DNA of 64,000 bases. Origin: Kluyveromyces lactis. Its lineage: Eukaryota; Ascomycota; Saccharomycetes; Saccharomycetales; Saccharomycetaceae. A program made the translations under genes and the position numbers. Below are positions 30,740 through 40,720 of the stretch, in pieces (positions within the stretch are counted from its first letter, which is position 1; every line of letters starts with the position of its first letter). The stretch covers positions 186,001 through 250,000 of the forward strand of contig NC_006039.1 in the NCBI RefSeq assembly GCF_000002515.2. The letters are read 5' to 3'. The notes under the pieces are model-generated. The model did not search any database. It saw only the letters and a program-made list of their open reading frames with translations, and was not told the origin of the DNA.

Positions 30740-33700
30740 CTATATAGAAAGGTAGCGCTCCATCAAATCATTAGATAAATTGAAATTCTCACTTTCATTG
30801 TATATCAAGGTTAAATTGTATGCAGCATGTCGTTTCAGCTTAATGTCATCGTAGATATTCAAGACTTTATTATAGTATTTCACAGCTGGCGTAAAGAGAC
30901 CCAAAAGATGATAGGCTCTTCCAATATTATAGTCCGCCTCTTGTCTTTCAACGTCAGAGTAATACTTAAGGCGTTGCTCATGATACTGGTATAAATATTT
31001 TAATCCTTGAAGAATTTGGAATTGTCTGTTTCCTGTTAACCTTTGCATGGATCGGTGTAAATGAGATAGTCCAATAATCAAATCCAACATCGGATCATCA
31101 CCGACTTCCAATTCAATTCTTTTTAAGTATTGTAAAGCAGGCATAAATCCTTTACTTGAATATAGCAACATCGCATATATGTAATTCAAGTAAGTGCAAA
31201 TTTTTCTTTCAGGGTTGCTCACTTTATTTGTGATTGAGGCTTGGCCATTAACATGCTGCCCAAATCGTATACTATCGAAAGCTTTTAGTTGTCTAAGAAA
31301 GAACTTCTGCTGCACCGTGGAGCTTAAAATTTTAAGAGAAGTTTGGCCCTCGGAAACGCTGAACATGAAGAGCTGAAATATTTTTCTGTTGAACTGGAAC
31401 TGATTCAAGAGTCCACGAAGGTTCTCGACAATCTCTTGTTCGTCTTGAAGTCGTAATATTATTGCCAGCTTAACAAATTTCATCATTTTAACTCTCTCTG
31501 GGTGCTGTGAGAACACATTCACTTCACTAGCAGTTTCGATAATACTCGAAGCATCATTCGCGCTTTGTAACCTTGCGATGGTTAATGCCAATTCCATAAA
31601 TAGTTCGAACCACTGGTCATAAGTGAGACCTCTTAGTTCTGTTGTTGAGGAAGTGGTGATTTTTTCCTCCATCAAAGGAAGACCATCCATCAAATTTTCA
31701 CCTTGTGATAGTTTAGAGAGCTTTTCAATTCTGTAATCAATAACTTTATTAAACTTCCTTGATCGTTTTATGATCCCCACAAACTTCTTTGAACGACTTT
31801 TAACAAAGAAATTTTTGATGCTTGAAAATATATCAATAAGATCTGACGCAGTATCTATCCATAGCGTTGTTTTCGTCGCATCACCTACTTCCATACCTTC
31901 TTTATATATTTGTAACTGCCCATACTTGTTCAAAACATTTGATCGTATTTTCTTTTCCCTTTCTTTCTTTTCACGTTCTATTTCCTCGGCTGTCTTCTTC
32001 TTCTTGATTGGAGCCTTCTTATAATTGTGGTCCTCTAGCAATGGTTTTCCAGTCCCCAATGTGGCAGATCTAATCTCTTCCGAAGGCAATTCTTCTTCCA
32101 AAGGTGCAATAGCTAATCTTGGGCGGGCCTTTTTACCCGTAGATGTGTCATCTGGTGCCTCTGGTGCAGTCTCTTTTGCTTGCTTTTTACGTTCTTCAAC
32201 AACTTCATGAAGTAGCTTATCGAATTCATCCTCATTACCGAGACTATGATGAACTTCAGCAAGACTTAATTTATGTTCTAGATCAGATGGATCAAATTCT
32301 ACTAATTTTTCGAAAGCATCTCTAGCATTCTCTAACTGATCTAGTTCTCTAAAGCATTTACTCAACGGCCTGTACAACTCAATCGTATCATATTCGTCGA
32401 GCTGGCTTAGCGGAGCTAGAAAATCAATAGCCTCTTGATATCTATCAAGTTTACATAACTGAACCCCTACTTCAAAATAGAGATCAGCAATTTCATCAAA
32501 TTTTTCTTCATACAAAAATTGGAACTGCTGCATTGCCTCTGACACATTCTTGTTATTAAGTCTAAGTAACCCAAGTCTGACTCGAATATCTATCGGTAAA
32601 GAGTAGCTCTTGGATTTTTCCCTTTCAGTAAGGGATTGAAATTTGGCATTTCTGAACCTTCTGTTGTCAAACTCCGAATCATCATAAACATCCTCCCAAA
32701 ATGTCTGAGTTTCTCTGTATTGTATCCATCTGGCACACTTTTTTATTGTTTTGATTCCGTGAAGTTCACCATTTTGTTTGATGAACAACTCTGCAAGTAT
32801 ATTCAAAGACGACCAATCGAATGGGATACATCTGTGTTTTTTTGCGATTTTTTTGACAGACACGTTGGGGTACATATCTAACTCTTCCTGAGTTAAGTTT
32901 AGATCTTCATCGCCCTCTTCAGTTTCCTCTTCTGACTCATTTTCAGAATCAATAGCGTCTTCAGATGCAAGAATAAAAGCATTTCTTCTTGTCACATTAT
33001 CGCCAAAAACTTTCATGTATAATTCAATAGCTTCACTCACTCTATTATATTCCACATAAATCACAGCCAATTCCCTTAATATGTTGGCATCAAGAGGGTC
33101 GTAAGCATAGAGTTTCTGAAACCCATCGAATGCTCGTCCTAGTTGCCCAATCTCTTTGTACAAGAGGGCTCGATTATATATACACTCCCATTCCTCATTA
33201 TTTATCCGGATCGCTCTCGTATAGCAGTAAATTGCCTGTCTCACATGTGCCAATTCTGCAGAAAGTTCTGCAACCATCTTCCAAAACTCCCAGTCTGTTG
33301 AATTCAAATGTGCTGCCAAAAACCACGAGTTACAACAATCATTAAATCTTCCTTGTAAATGGTAAATATCACCTAAAGTTTTGTAGGCGGCGAAGTTCTT
33401 TGCATCCGCCTTGATTACCTTATTATACAACTGTTCAGCAACTTGAATGTCGTTACGAACATATGCCTCATTAGCCTCTGATAGAAGTTGAGCAACTTCT
33501 GGGTCTAATGGTCTCTCCCGCCTCTGCTTTGGCACTGGTCCATGTTTTGTTCCAGCACTTTTCTTCCCCTTACGTCGCTTGAAATTATTAGCTTCTCTAA
33601 TAGCATCCATGAACGCTTGTTCGTCGTAGTCATCATCAGAAAATTCACCGTAATCAGAAAACTCCGCTAGTAAGTCAAAATTATCTTCATTGAACTCATC

Positions 33701-33826
33701 CTCGCTGCTGTTTCTTTGATTATCATCCTCATCATTAGTGTCGCCATCTTTATCTCTTTCGATTATTTCCCTATATTGATCCAATTCTTCATAGAATTGC
33801 TCCTCGTCATCATGCTCATGAGACAT
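30740..33826 (-). CDS. TFC4: Tfc4 (tau131), TFIIIC subunit with TPR repeats
   Basis: Tfc4 is the tau131 subunit of TFIIIC; it contacts the A-box half of the factor and recruits TFIIIB to tRNA and 5S genes. The frame is open to a GTG at 33865, but the first ATG is at 33826, giving 1028 residues (1025 in S. cerevisiae). An acidic head with LLAEFSDYGEFSDDD leads to a basic KRRKGKKSAG patch. Tetratricopeptide repeats follow from about residue 115 (LDPEVAQLLSEANEAYVRND, NFAAYKTLGDIYHLQGR, CNSWFLAAHLNSTDWEFWK) and continue in a second array near the C terminus, which ends LMERYLSI. The KKCARWIQYRETQTFWEDV segment is also conserved. S. cerevisiae has it on chromosome VII next to UFD1, as here. Confidence 0.96.
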   Translation of the reverse strand: MSHEHDDEEQFYEELDQYREIIERDKDGDTNDEDDNQRNSSEDEFNEDNFDLLAEFSDYGEFSDDDYDEQAFMDAIREANNFKRRKGKKSAGTKHGPVPKQRRERPLDPEVAQLLSEANEAYVRNDIQVAEQLYNKVIKADAKNFAAYKTLGDIYHLQGRFNDCCNSWFLAAHLNSTDWEFWKMVAELSAELAHVRQAIYCYTRAIRINNEEWECIYNRALLYKEIGQLGRAFDGFQKLYAYDPLDANILRELAVIYVEYNRVSEAIELYMKVFGDNVTRRNAFILASEDAIDSENESEEETEEGDEDLNLTQEELDMYPNVSVKKIAKKHRCIPFDWSSLNILAELFIKQNGELHGIKTIKKCARWIQYRETQTFWEDVYDDSEFDNRRFRNAKFQSLTEREKSKSYSLPIDIRVRLGLLRLNNKNVSEAMQQFQFLYEEKFDEIADLYFEVGVQLCKLDRYQEAIDFLAPLSQLDEYDTIELYRPLSKCFRELDQLENARDAFEKLVEFDPSDLEHKLSLAEVHHSLGNEDEFDKLLHEVVEERKKQAKETAPEAPDDTSTGKKARPRLAIAPLEEELPSEEIRSATLGTGKPLLEDHNYKKAPIKKKKTAEEIEREKKEREKKIRSNVLNKYGQLQIYKEGMEVGDATKTTLWIDTASDLIDIFSSIKNFFVKSRSKKFVGIIKRSRKFNKVIDYRIEKLSKLSQGENLMDGLPLMEEKITTSSTTELRGLTYDQWFELFMELALTIARLQSANDASSIIETASEVNVFSQHPERVKMMKFVKLAIILRLQDEQEIVENLRGLLNQFQFNRKIFQLFMFSVSEGQTSLKILSSTVQQKFFLRQLKAFDSIRFGQHVNGQASITNKVSNPERKICTYLNYIYAMLLYSSKGFMPALQYLKRIELEVGDDPMLDLIIGLSHLHRSMQRLTGNRQFQILQGLKYLYQYHEQRLKYYSDVERQEADYNIGRAYHLLGLFTPAVKYYNKVLNIYDDIKLKRHAAYNLTLIYNESENFNLSNDLMERYLSI

Positions 33827-33993
33827 ATTGTCTGGTAGACTACCTTTAAGTCCGTCGTATATCACAGAAACTTATAGACCGGATTTGCTAGAAATGTTGC
33901 TCTATACAACTGATTCAATCTATTTCAAAATGGTTACACTATTCACGTTTAAACAATGTTTGTTTACTCTTTCAAATTGTCTTTATGTTGTTT

Positions 33994-34004
33994 CCATTCG
34001 AACC
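33994..34004 (-). promoter_or_regulatory. TFIIIC B-box-like site upstream of TFC4
   Basis: On the minus strand GGTTCGAATGG matches the tRNA B-box GGTTCGANTCC at nine of eleven positions. No A-box or tRNA fold surrounds it. It is 168 bp upstream of the gene for a TFIIIC subunit. Confidence 0.35.
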
Positions 34005-34046
34005 CCGAACGTAGAAGAGTTAGATAAAAACCCAACTAACATAAGT

Positions 34047-34053
34047 CGGGTAA
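34047..34053 (-). promoter_or_regulatory. Reb1-type site in the TFC4-UFD1 promoter
   Basis: CGGGTAA is the Reb1 core on the minus strand. It is 14 bp from a Cbf1 site, in the middle of the divergent promoter. Confidence 0.5.
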
Positions 34054-34066
34054 CGGTGAGTAAAAA

Positions 34067-34074
34067 GTCACGTG
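34067..34074. promoter_or_regulatory. Cbf1-type E-box in the TFC4-UFD1 promoter
   Basis: GTCACGTG lies 321 bp before the UFD1 ATG and 241 bp before the TFC4 ATG. Confidence 0.45.
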
Positions 34075-34394
34075 CGTGTCAGTGACATTTCGATCGTTAA
34101 CATAATAAATGACTGACAAGAGTCCCACATACACTTGGGTATTCAAGGACTTCAGGATATTATCACCGGTTGGCATTAGATACCCTATCGCACACGGTTC
34201 GTGTATTTATACCATTTTTTACCGTCTAATTTGACAGTTGTGTATCTGGAAAGAAGATCGTCTTCTATATTTTAGATATGACGAAAACATTTATATCAAG
34301 GGACAAAGGACATTTGAACACTTCTAATAGTGTTGGCTGAAACCAGTAACTCAAGTACTCAAACATAGCAACTCGATTATTACCTACTGCCAAA

Positions 34395-35432
34395 ATGTTT
34401 TCAGGATTTAGCGGTTATGGGAACGCCTATGCAAACATTCCTCAGAGGCTTGAAGAGTTCTTTAGATGTTATCCAATTGCTATGATGAATGACAATATCC
34501 GCAAGGATGATGCTAATTACGGAGGCAAGATATTTTTGCCACCAAGCGCCTTAAACAAATTGACACTTCTTAATGTCAGATATCCTATGCTCTTCGAACT
34601 AAAAAGTCAAGAAAGTGGCAAAGTCACCCATGGTGGTGTTTTAGAATTTATTGCAGAAGAGGGGAGAGTTTACTTGCCACAATGGATGATGGAAACTTTA
34701 GAGATCCAACCTGGCTCAGTACTCCAGATATGCTCTACTGATGTTCCTTTGGGCCAGTTTGTGAAGTTGGAACCTCAATCAGTGGATTTCTTAGATATAT
34801 CTGATCCAAAAGCTGTGCTAGAAAGGGTGCTTAGAAACTTTAGCACCCTAACAATTGACGATATAATTGAAATCAGTTACAATAACAAAGTATACAGAAT
34901 TCGGATATTAGAAGTGAAACCGGAATCTTCGTCCAAATCCATATGTGTTATTGAAACTGATTTGGTGACCGATTTCGCACCGCCAGTTGGATATGTTGAA
35001 CCGGATTATAAATCTCAAAAGAAACAGACTCCTAGTTTTGATCCATCTATTAAAGGCTTGGGAAGTATGTCAAAAAGAATCAACTATGCTGAAATTTTGG
35101 ATCCAACGGATAAGGACAAAAGTTTTCATGGAGAAGGTCAAAAACTCTCTGGCAAAGCCATTAAACCGAAGGAAGATGATATAAAAGAAATCAGCGTATC
35201 TCTTGACGGAAATCCAGCACCACTTAATTTGCCAGAGGGCCAATTGTTCTTTGGCTTTCCGTATGTTCCTCCTAAATCTGATGATGGAGAGGATAATGAA
35301 ATTGCCAGCTCAAAAGTTTTCCAAGGAGAGGGCAAATCATTGCGACAAAGCGCCAAACGCAAAGACAAAGGCTCTCATCAAGGTTCTAAAACAAAAGCTC
35401 CGAAAAGCCCAGAAGTTATAGAAATAGATTAA
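34395..35432 (+). CDS. UFD1: Ufd1, Cdc48 cofactor
   Basis: Ufd1 with Npl4 guides the Cdc48 AAA ATPase to ubiquitinated proteins in ER-associated degradation and chromatin extraction. The 345-residue product (361 in S. cerevisiae) has the N-terminal double-psi beta-barrel domain over about residues 15-200. It shows FRCYPIAMMN, GGKIFLPPSALNKLT, VLEFIAEEGRVYLPQWMM and FVKLEPQSVDFLDISDPKAV. The C-terminal part is low-complexity and carries short motifs such as DPTDKDKSFHGEGQKLSGKA and FQGEGKSLRQ, which resemble the SHP-type Cdc48-binding motif (F-x-G-x-G). The neighbouring TFC4 is divergent, as in S. cerevisiae. Confidence 0.96.
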   Translation: MFSGFSGYGNAYANIPQRLEEFFRCYPIAMMNDNIRKDDANYGGKIFLPPSALNKLTLLNVRYPMLFELKSQESGKVTHGGVLEFIAEEGRVYLPQWMMETLEIQPGSVLQICSTDVPLGQFVKLEPQSVDFLDISDPKAVLERVLRNFSTLTIDDIIEISYNNKVYRIRILEVKPESSSKSICVIETDLVTDFAPPVGYVEPDYKSQKKQTPSFDPSIKGLGSMSKRINYAEILDPTDKDKSFHGEGQKLSGKAIKPKEDDIKEISVSLDGNPAPLNLPEGQLFFGFPYVPPKSDDGEDNEIASSKVFQGEGKSLRQSAKRKDKGSHQGSKTKAPKSPEVIEID

Positions 35433-35469
35433 CGAATACATTAAATATAGTTTTACTTATCTGTTTTAA

Positions 35470-38400
35470 TTATTTTTTATGACTAACAATTCTTTTCAGT
35501 ACCAACGGCAATTCATCCTCCTCTTCACTAGATCTGTCTTCATCATAATACGCTATGTTGGCTTCGCCTAAAGTATGAACCTTGGTCAAGCTATTCAAGT
35601 CGTCGGTTCCCATTCCAGAGCCAATAGAATAAGCTCTGCGCCTCCATTTGGAAGAAGATTCACCGTGAGAATGCTGGGTGGTGTTAGTTGCCATTCTGGC
35701 CAAAGTTCTTGAAACATGTTCATCTGTTGGCAACGCAACAGGCTGAATAGCTTCCACATCACTGTTAGACTCAACGGCATCCTCATCAAGAGACTGCATT
35801 TCATTTTCAGAGGGAACATCTTCATCTAACTCTCTGCCTCTAGTCGGTGGTTTTCGAGGAGCTTGCGTGTGGTTCACAAAATCTGCAAATCCAACAACAG
35901 CTTCTGCAGCCCAATCTTCATATAAAGGACGTGATAGAAATCCATATTTGAACTCATTGACACCGACAAGAATTTTTGTCAATTCAACCAATTCTTCAAT
36001 ATATTCAATAATTTCTTCGCTGGCTGAACTGGAGGCACTCCAACTTAAGAATTTTTCTTTAAGGATAAATTGCCTTTCTTTCATATTGACATTAATATTA
36101 CGCTTGGGTTTCATTATCAAACCAAGATCTTCGTCGGATTCTGATGAATCTGACAAATTGTAAATGTTACCATTCTTGCGTAAATAACTCTCTCCAGAAT
36201 TTTCAGACGTGTTGGGCTTATGGAGCTGTGTCCCATATCTAATTTTCAATGTTTCTCGAACTTTATTAATAAGTCTCCGATGAGCTATCCTAGAACTTGG
36301 AAGATACTGAGGCATTGGTGTTTTATTGATTATCGCCTCCTGGACGGCTCTTAATATATTAACGATCGAAGCGACAAATTGTCTTCTATACGGATAGACA
36401 ATAGAATTTAGCTCTTCAGCAATTGCACTTCCATATTGTCGTCTTAAAAGGACGCTATTATCTAACCTCTCAACAACTTGTTTCAAAATGAATATGATTT
36501 GAGTGAAGACATTTTCAAGCTCTGTATATTCACCTTTTAATCTAGGTTCCTGTCTAGTCAATCCTTTGTATGATGTGGCACGACTTAGGGCTGACTTGGT
36601 AGCCTCTGAGAGCTTTCTGAACCTTTCATACTTTTCATCTGATAGAGAGAGTTTTAGTGCTTCTCCCTCAATACCAGCCGCATACAATGTTTCCATTTCA
36701 GCTAAGCATCCGACTGAAAACGCTATTTCTGCGTTGAGCTGATCCCTAGCTGTAATAGGAAATAATGTGACTTGTACCACAAGCGCAACTCCTCCACCGT
36801 ATCCTACAGCTAAACAACGCTTTGCGAAGTTCTGAAGAATTGAACCTTTTATAGAACCAGGTAAAATGGCAGCCAACATCACAATATATATACTAATAAT
36901 TTGAATGATCGCAGCCTTGATGTATGGGGAACCCAAGAGAAAGTAAAAGCCTGGAACTGCTCCAAAAATTGTTATAATGACTTCCAAATAAGGGTTCGTC
37001 TGATTTATTCCAGCAACGTACGAAAGATAACCCCATGCAGCACCTGCAATTACACCGACTCCACGAAGAAAGAAAACCCAGAACGTACCACCAACCGAAG
37101 GCTCAAGACATAAGATGCATACGAATCCAATCCATGCACCGTGTATGTTGACATACCAGTTTCTCGACTCTGGAACAAACATTGGAAAGGAGGCAAGCAT
37201 CAAAGCAACCGTTACTTGTAAACCAAAACGGAAATGATTCCTTGAGGATTTGTAAAATCTATTGATACTTAATAATAGTTTTTTGAACCACCTGTTGCAA
37301 ACGGATATAAAACCTTGAGAGGGGCTAGTTATATCTTCTGTTGAGTTATCAGTATTATTCTTTGGCAAAACAGGTCCAGAACTTTCAGATTCGTTTAAAT
37401 TAACGTGGCTTGACGCTTGCTGAGATAAAAGTTCATCTTCTTCATAGTCTGGTCTCAATGGTACGGTTTCGGGATTAAAATGAATGGAATGACCTCCGCC
37501 CAAACTGTCATTCTCTGTTCCTCTTTGAGCTCTCCTTTGAGAGCCATAAAACCAATCAATAAAGCTGGCACGATTATGCAAAGCCACAAACCATATTGAT
37601 TTCCCTCTAAACCAACCTTTTTCCTCTCTTTCCATACGTTTGATATGCATTTCCTTGACTGATTTCATAATTGAAATAATGGTGTTTGTAATTTCTTTGA
37701 AATTCATTAAGAATGAGGCTAACAAGAACATCTCGTCATTTGGTTCTAATAAATCTGCATCAATATTGCTTAACTCTTCTCTGAAAGAAAGATCAAACTG
37801 AACCAAGGCTTTGACCAACTTATTGATATACATTTCTGTGTCGATATGCATTGGCAAATCGTCCCGATTCTTGAATTGAGGAAAATCATCCATTTCAAAT
37901 GCTTTTGGGATGCGAACTTTATCAAGTTGAACATCAAAATCCCTAGCAAGAATAACTTTTACCAAATAAAAGCAGTCACTTAAAGTTTTATGCAAACGAA
38001 AGATATGAATTCTCACTTTTAACAAGACTTTTGTCAATTTAGCTGCATCTGCATGACGAATTTCCTTTTCAGTATCAATATTAAGAAGGTCGTGCTCGTT
38101 GTGAGTATGACCAAGAAGCATAAACTCTAATTGACAGGCGTTGATGATTGCATTAACGTAAATTGCAAGATCTTTGAATCGAGATGTAACTGGTTTCAAT
38201 TCAGTTGGCGACATGTATGAATAAGAAATTTCGTAAATACATTCTTCCGTAACAGCTGAACATGCCGAAACTTTCTTGGCAACATTATCCTTCATCTTCA
38301 AAAGTTTAGCCGATGAAACTGTATCTGCTGCATACAATTTTTTGGACTCTTCATCAATGGATAAGAAGAAATTAATCGCGTTGTTGAGGGAATGGTGGAT

Positions 38401-39054
38401 TTCGTTTAAGGTATACACTGTCGTGTTACCTAAATACGTACTACCAAACTCTGGGAACAATGTAAGATTCCAGAACAAGGACATAGCAATACCTAAATAG
38501 AAAGGTGTACTAAAGGAATTTGCAATTGCAGCTGCAGAATTAGATAGCGGAGCTAGAAATGCGAAATGAACCACTAGAAATAAGGGGAATACTATGCCAA
38601 AATAATGATGGGAAACAGATCTCATCCATCCATGAACGAAAAGCATGATTACTTCGAAAACGGATAAAATTGCTAATCCAGATCTGTAGCTATTATAGTT
38701 TGAAACTAACTGTTCTTTCTCATCTAAGATATTCCATGTAGACCCCAAGCACCTTTGCGCCAAAAACCTCCCTAGAAGAGAAAAAGCTAGCCCAAAGATT
38801 AACCCTGTGATACAGTATATAGCCCCCTGTATAGTTCCACCAACACGACGACCCGGGTGGACCATGACTGATATCAAAGGTAGCATCGCAGGTTCATTTC
38901 CCAATCTTTCTCGTACCTTAGGGATTAAACAGAAAATTAAGGCAACCGTGGAGTGAACCGTCGACTTAAAGATCCTCTTGGCAAGTACCTTATCACATGG
39001 GAAGTACCGCTGAAATTTTGCATACCCATTCTTTAAACTAGATGAACCTTTCAT
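35470..39054 (-). CDS. BRE4: FUSC / aromatic acid exporter family membrane protein (Bre4-like)
   Basis: This is a 1194-residue multi-pass protein with two membrane blocks, each of about six helices, separated by long soluble regions. The first block spans about residues 25-205 (HSTVALIFCLIPKVRERLG, then ISVMVHPGRRVGGTIQGAIY). The second spans about 615-770 (FGLQVTVALMLASFPMFVP, WIGFVCILCLEPSVGGTFWV, RCLAVGYGGGVALVVQV). This duplicated layout is that of fungal ArAE/FUSC proteins. In S. cerevisiae the closest I know is Bre4 (1125 residues), whose loss fragments vacuoles and gives brefeldin A sensitivity. No substrate is established. The C-terminal tail is acidic and serine-rich. The family is clear, but assignment to Bre4 rests on domain layout and length. 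It is not a neighbour of UFD1 in S. cerevisiae. Confidence 0.65.
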   Translation of the reverse strand: MKGSSSLKNGYAKFQRYFPCDKVLAKRIFKSTVHSTVALIFCLIPKVRERLGNEPAMLPLISVMVHPGRRVGGTIQGAIYCITGLIFGLAFSLLGRFLAQRCLGSTWNILDEKEQLVSNYNSYRSGLAILSVFEVIMLFVHGWMRSVSHHYFGIVFPLFLVVHFAFLAPLSNSAAAIANSFSTPFYLGIAMSLFWNLTLFPEFGSTYLGNTTVYTLNEIHHSLNNAINFFLSIDEESKKLYAADTVSSAKLLKMKDNVAKKVSACSAVTEECIYEISYSYMSPTELKPVTSRFKDLAIYVNAIINACQLEFMLLGHTHNEHDLLNIDTEKEIRHADAAKLTKVLLKVRIHIFRLHKTLSDCFYLVKVILARDFDVQLDKVRIPKAFEMDDFPQFKNRDDLPMHIDTEMYINKLVKALVQFDLSFREELSNIDADLLEPNDEMFLLASFLMNFKEITNTIISIMKSVKEMHIKRMEREEKGWFRGKSIWFVALHNRASFIDWFYGSQRRAQRGTENDSLGGGHSIHFNPETVPLRPDYEEDELLSQQASSHVNLNESESSGPVLPKNNTDNSTEDITSPSQGFISVCNRWFKKLLLSINRFYKSSRNHFRFGLQVTVALMLASFPMFVPESRNWYVNIHGAWIGFVCILCLEPSVGGTFWVFFLRGVGVIAGAAWGYLSYVAGINQTNPYLEVIITIFGAVPGFYFLLGSPYIKAAIIQIISIYIVMLAAILPGSIKGSILQNFAKRCLAVGYGGGVALVVQVTLFPITARDQLNAEIAFSVGCLAEMETLYAAGIEGEALKLSLSDEKYERFRKLSEATKSALSRATSYKGLTRQEPRLKGEYTELENVFTQIIFILKQVVERLDNSVLLRRQYGSAIAEELNSIVYPYRRQFVASIVNILRAVQEAIINKTPMPQYLPSSRIAHRRLINKVRETLKIRYGTQLHKPNTSENSGESYLRKNGNIYNLSDSSESDEDLGLIMKPKRNINVNMKERQFILKEKFLSWSASSSASEEIIEYIEELVELTKILVGVNEFKYGFLSRPLYEDWAAEAVVGFADFVNHTQAPRKPPTRGRELDEDVPSENEMQSLDEDAVESNSDVEAIQPVALPTDEHVSRTLARMATNTTQHSHGESSSKWRRRAYSIGSGMGTDDLNSLTKVHTLGEANIAYYDEDRSSEEEDELPLVLKRIVSHKK

Positions 39055-39469
39055 GGGATGTATTATATCACAGTGGTGCCTTGCTGATCATGAAAAGAAT
39101 TGGAAAACCGATAAACTCTAGAAAATATAACAGTCCAGTATCAAATTAATAATGGTATCCTAGTGGTTAGTATTACCATTTATGAAGCCATCCACAATGT
39201 CATAAATAGGGTAAACAGTATCGTCCCCAAATACGGGTGCATTATTTATATACCAAACTTAAAGTTCCCACAGATGCCCTCACCTCATATCAATTTAACC
39301 TTGGACCTTTTTTTTTTTTTTCTTTTCGATAGTCATCGGCGCATGTTTTATCAAGAACGGCGGTATCAACAAATATATCATGGTACGTAGCGATCAAGAT
39401 TAAGGAAAAAAATGAAGTAGGTAAACAATAAGTTGATAAGTATGTAGATGGTAAGTACGCGTTACATTG
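39055..39469. other. intergenic region, BRE4-like promoter / PDR17 3' end
   Basis: A 415-bp gap without a gene. It holds a T tract (39308-39320), a lone ACGCGT (39457-39462) and an A-box-like TAGTGGTTAGTA segment near 39161 with no B-box, so no tRNA is called. Confidence 0.55.
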
Positions 39470-40489
39470 TTAAGTATTTCTCTTTATTTCAAATTCTCTT
39501 ATCCCAACGTTTGCACCCAAGGCTTCAAACTTTTCGTATTGTACTTTCTTTCTTGATTCAACGGTCTGTATTAAATCCGGCCAGTAAATCGAGTTATCGT
39601 AATTGAAATCCAATCTACCACCGTATTCAGCACCCAATTGATCTGATTCTATATGGATTTCAAGGGGGTCATTATAAAGGATTTTCTTTCTTGGTTCGGG
39701 TTCTATTAGTGGGTACACTAATTTCAAGAATGTCCACGCAGAATTTGGGACATTGCAGATTAAACATTTGTATAGTCTTTCTGGATAATGATCTTGAAAT
39801 ATATTGATCACTTGCTTCGCAAGAGAGAGTGGTGGGTATTCGTATAGGGAACGGGTTCCACCGTTGTCTATATGATGATTTTTAAGATCGATGATTAGTG
39901 TCCAGCATTCCGTACCTTTAGGAGCAAGTATCGATGCAGCTTCTAAAAACCAAACAATCTGTCGAATTTGTTCAAAGCTTGGATCTGTGTTTTGTCTGCC
40001 GTTCTTCAGTATAAGTACTAATTGACTCTTCCTGTCATATCCAAGTAATGATATCTTACCAGTATCATTTTCATTGGCAACGGAGGTGGCTGTTTCTTTT
40101 AGATTTGCATAATCAGCCAATCCGAACTGCCTTCTCCATAGTAACGTGTTATGCAACCTTCTAATAGTTTGTTCAGCATTCCAAGCGGTTGCCCTCAGAT
40201 ATCTCAGGATACACTCCCTCGAAAGCCAGAATTTCTCCCAGTCTCCTAACGTTGAATAGTTATTTGAGTCCTGTAGATCTTCCGCATGTCCATTTACAGG
40301 CAAACGCAACTGCGGATCACTGAAGTGTTGCAGTACAGCATGGTATATCACTTGTTGCTCATTGTCTAACTCTGGTTGTCGATGCGGTTTTGTATATCGC
40401 AGTGGTGGATCAGAAATGAACGTATCACATGGAATTAGATCTGCAGGTTGTCTGATTAGGTCATTTCCCTTTCGCTGGAATAACCTCAT
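39470..40489 (-). CDS. PDR17: Pdr17/Pdr16-type phosphatidylinositol transfer protein
   Basis: This is a Sec14-homologue lipid transfer protein of 339 residues (350 in S. cerevisiae Pdr17). The CRAL-TRIO N domain includes RECILRYLRATAWNAEQTIR (about 90-109) and LLWRRQFGL. The lipid-binding domain includes LGYDRKSQLVLILKNGRQNT, WTLIIDLKNHHIDNGG and YPERLYKCLICNVPNSAWTF. Pdr17 helps deliver phosphatidylserine for decarboxylation by Psd2, and Pdr16 affects sterols and azole resistance. Non-duplicated species often have one gene for both. Gene order favours Pdr17: in S. cerevisiae it adjoins YIF1 and IST1. The pair cannot be separated from motifs alone. Confidence 0.87.
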   Translation of the reverse strand: MRLFQRKGNDLIRQPADLIPCDTFISDPPLRYTKPHRQPELDNEQQVIYHAVLQHFSDPQLRLPVNGHAEDLQDSNNYSTLGDWEKFWLSRECILRYLRATAWNAEQTIRRLHNTLLWRRQFGLADYANLKETATSVANENDTGKISLLGYDRKSQLVLILKNGRQNTDPSFEQIRQIVWFLEAASILAPKGTECWTLIIDLKNHHIDNGGTRSLYEYPPLSLAKQVINIFQDHYPERLYKCLICNVPNSAWTFLKLVYPLIEPEPRKKILYNDPLEIHIESDQLGAEYGGRLDFNYDNSIYWPDLIQTVESRKKVQYEKFEALGANVGIREFEIKRNT

Positions 40490-40720
40490 TGTATTGTTTA
40501 TGTATCTGTCAAGTTGAATGTACCAGATACTAGATCTTGAAAAGCACGGGCAACAGAACCAACAGCTTATTGAACTATTTTTAAATGATGATTTAATTAT
40601 ACCTTATTTCCCTCATGGCTTCCATGTCTTACATTAAATGAAAAACAATTGAATTGGGCTTATAAAAACCTTCAGATACTCTTAACAGAAGCAACAAAAT
40701 AGTAATAGAATATACTTACT

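Larger units (their letters stand above)
33827..34394. other. TFC4-UFD1 divergent promoter
   Basis: This is a 568-bp divergent promoter with no gene. It contains a TFIIIC B-box-like site (33994-34004), a Reb1 site (34047-34053) and a Cbf1 site (34067-34074) within 80 bp. The remainder is AT-rich. Confidence 0.6.

Noticed and set aside
39153-39225. tRNA-like TAGTGGTTAGTA segment
   Set aside because: No B-box or paired arms follow.
39457-39462. MCB ACGCGT upstream of the Bre4-like gene
   Set aside because: It lies just past the PDR17 stop, 400 bp from the next promoter, in front of a gene with no known cell-cycle role.
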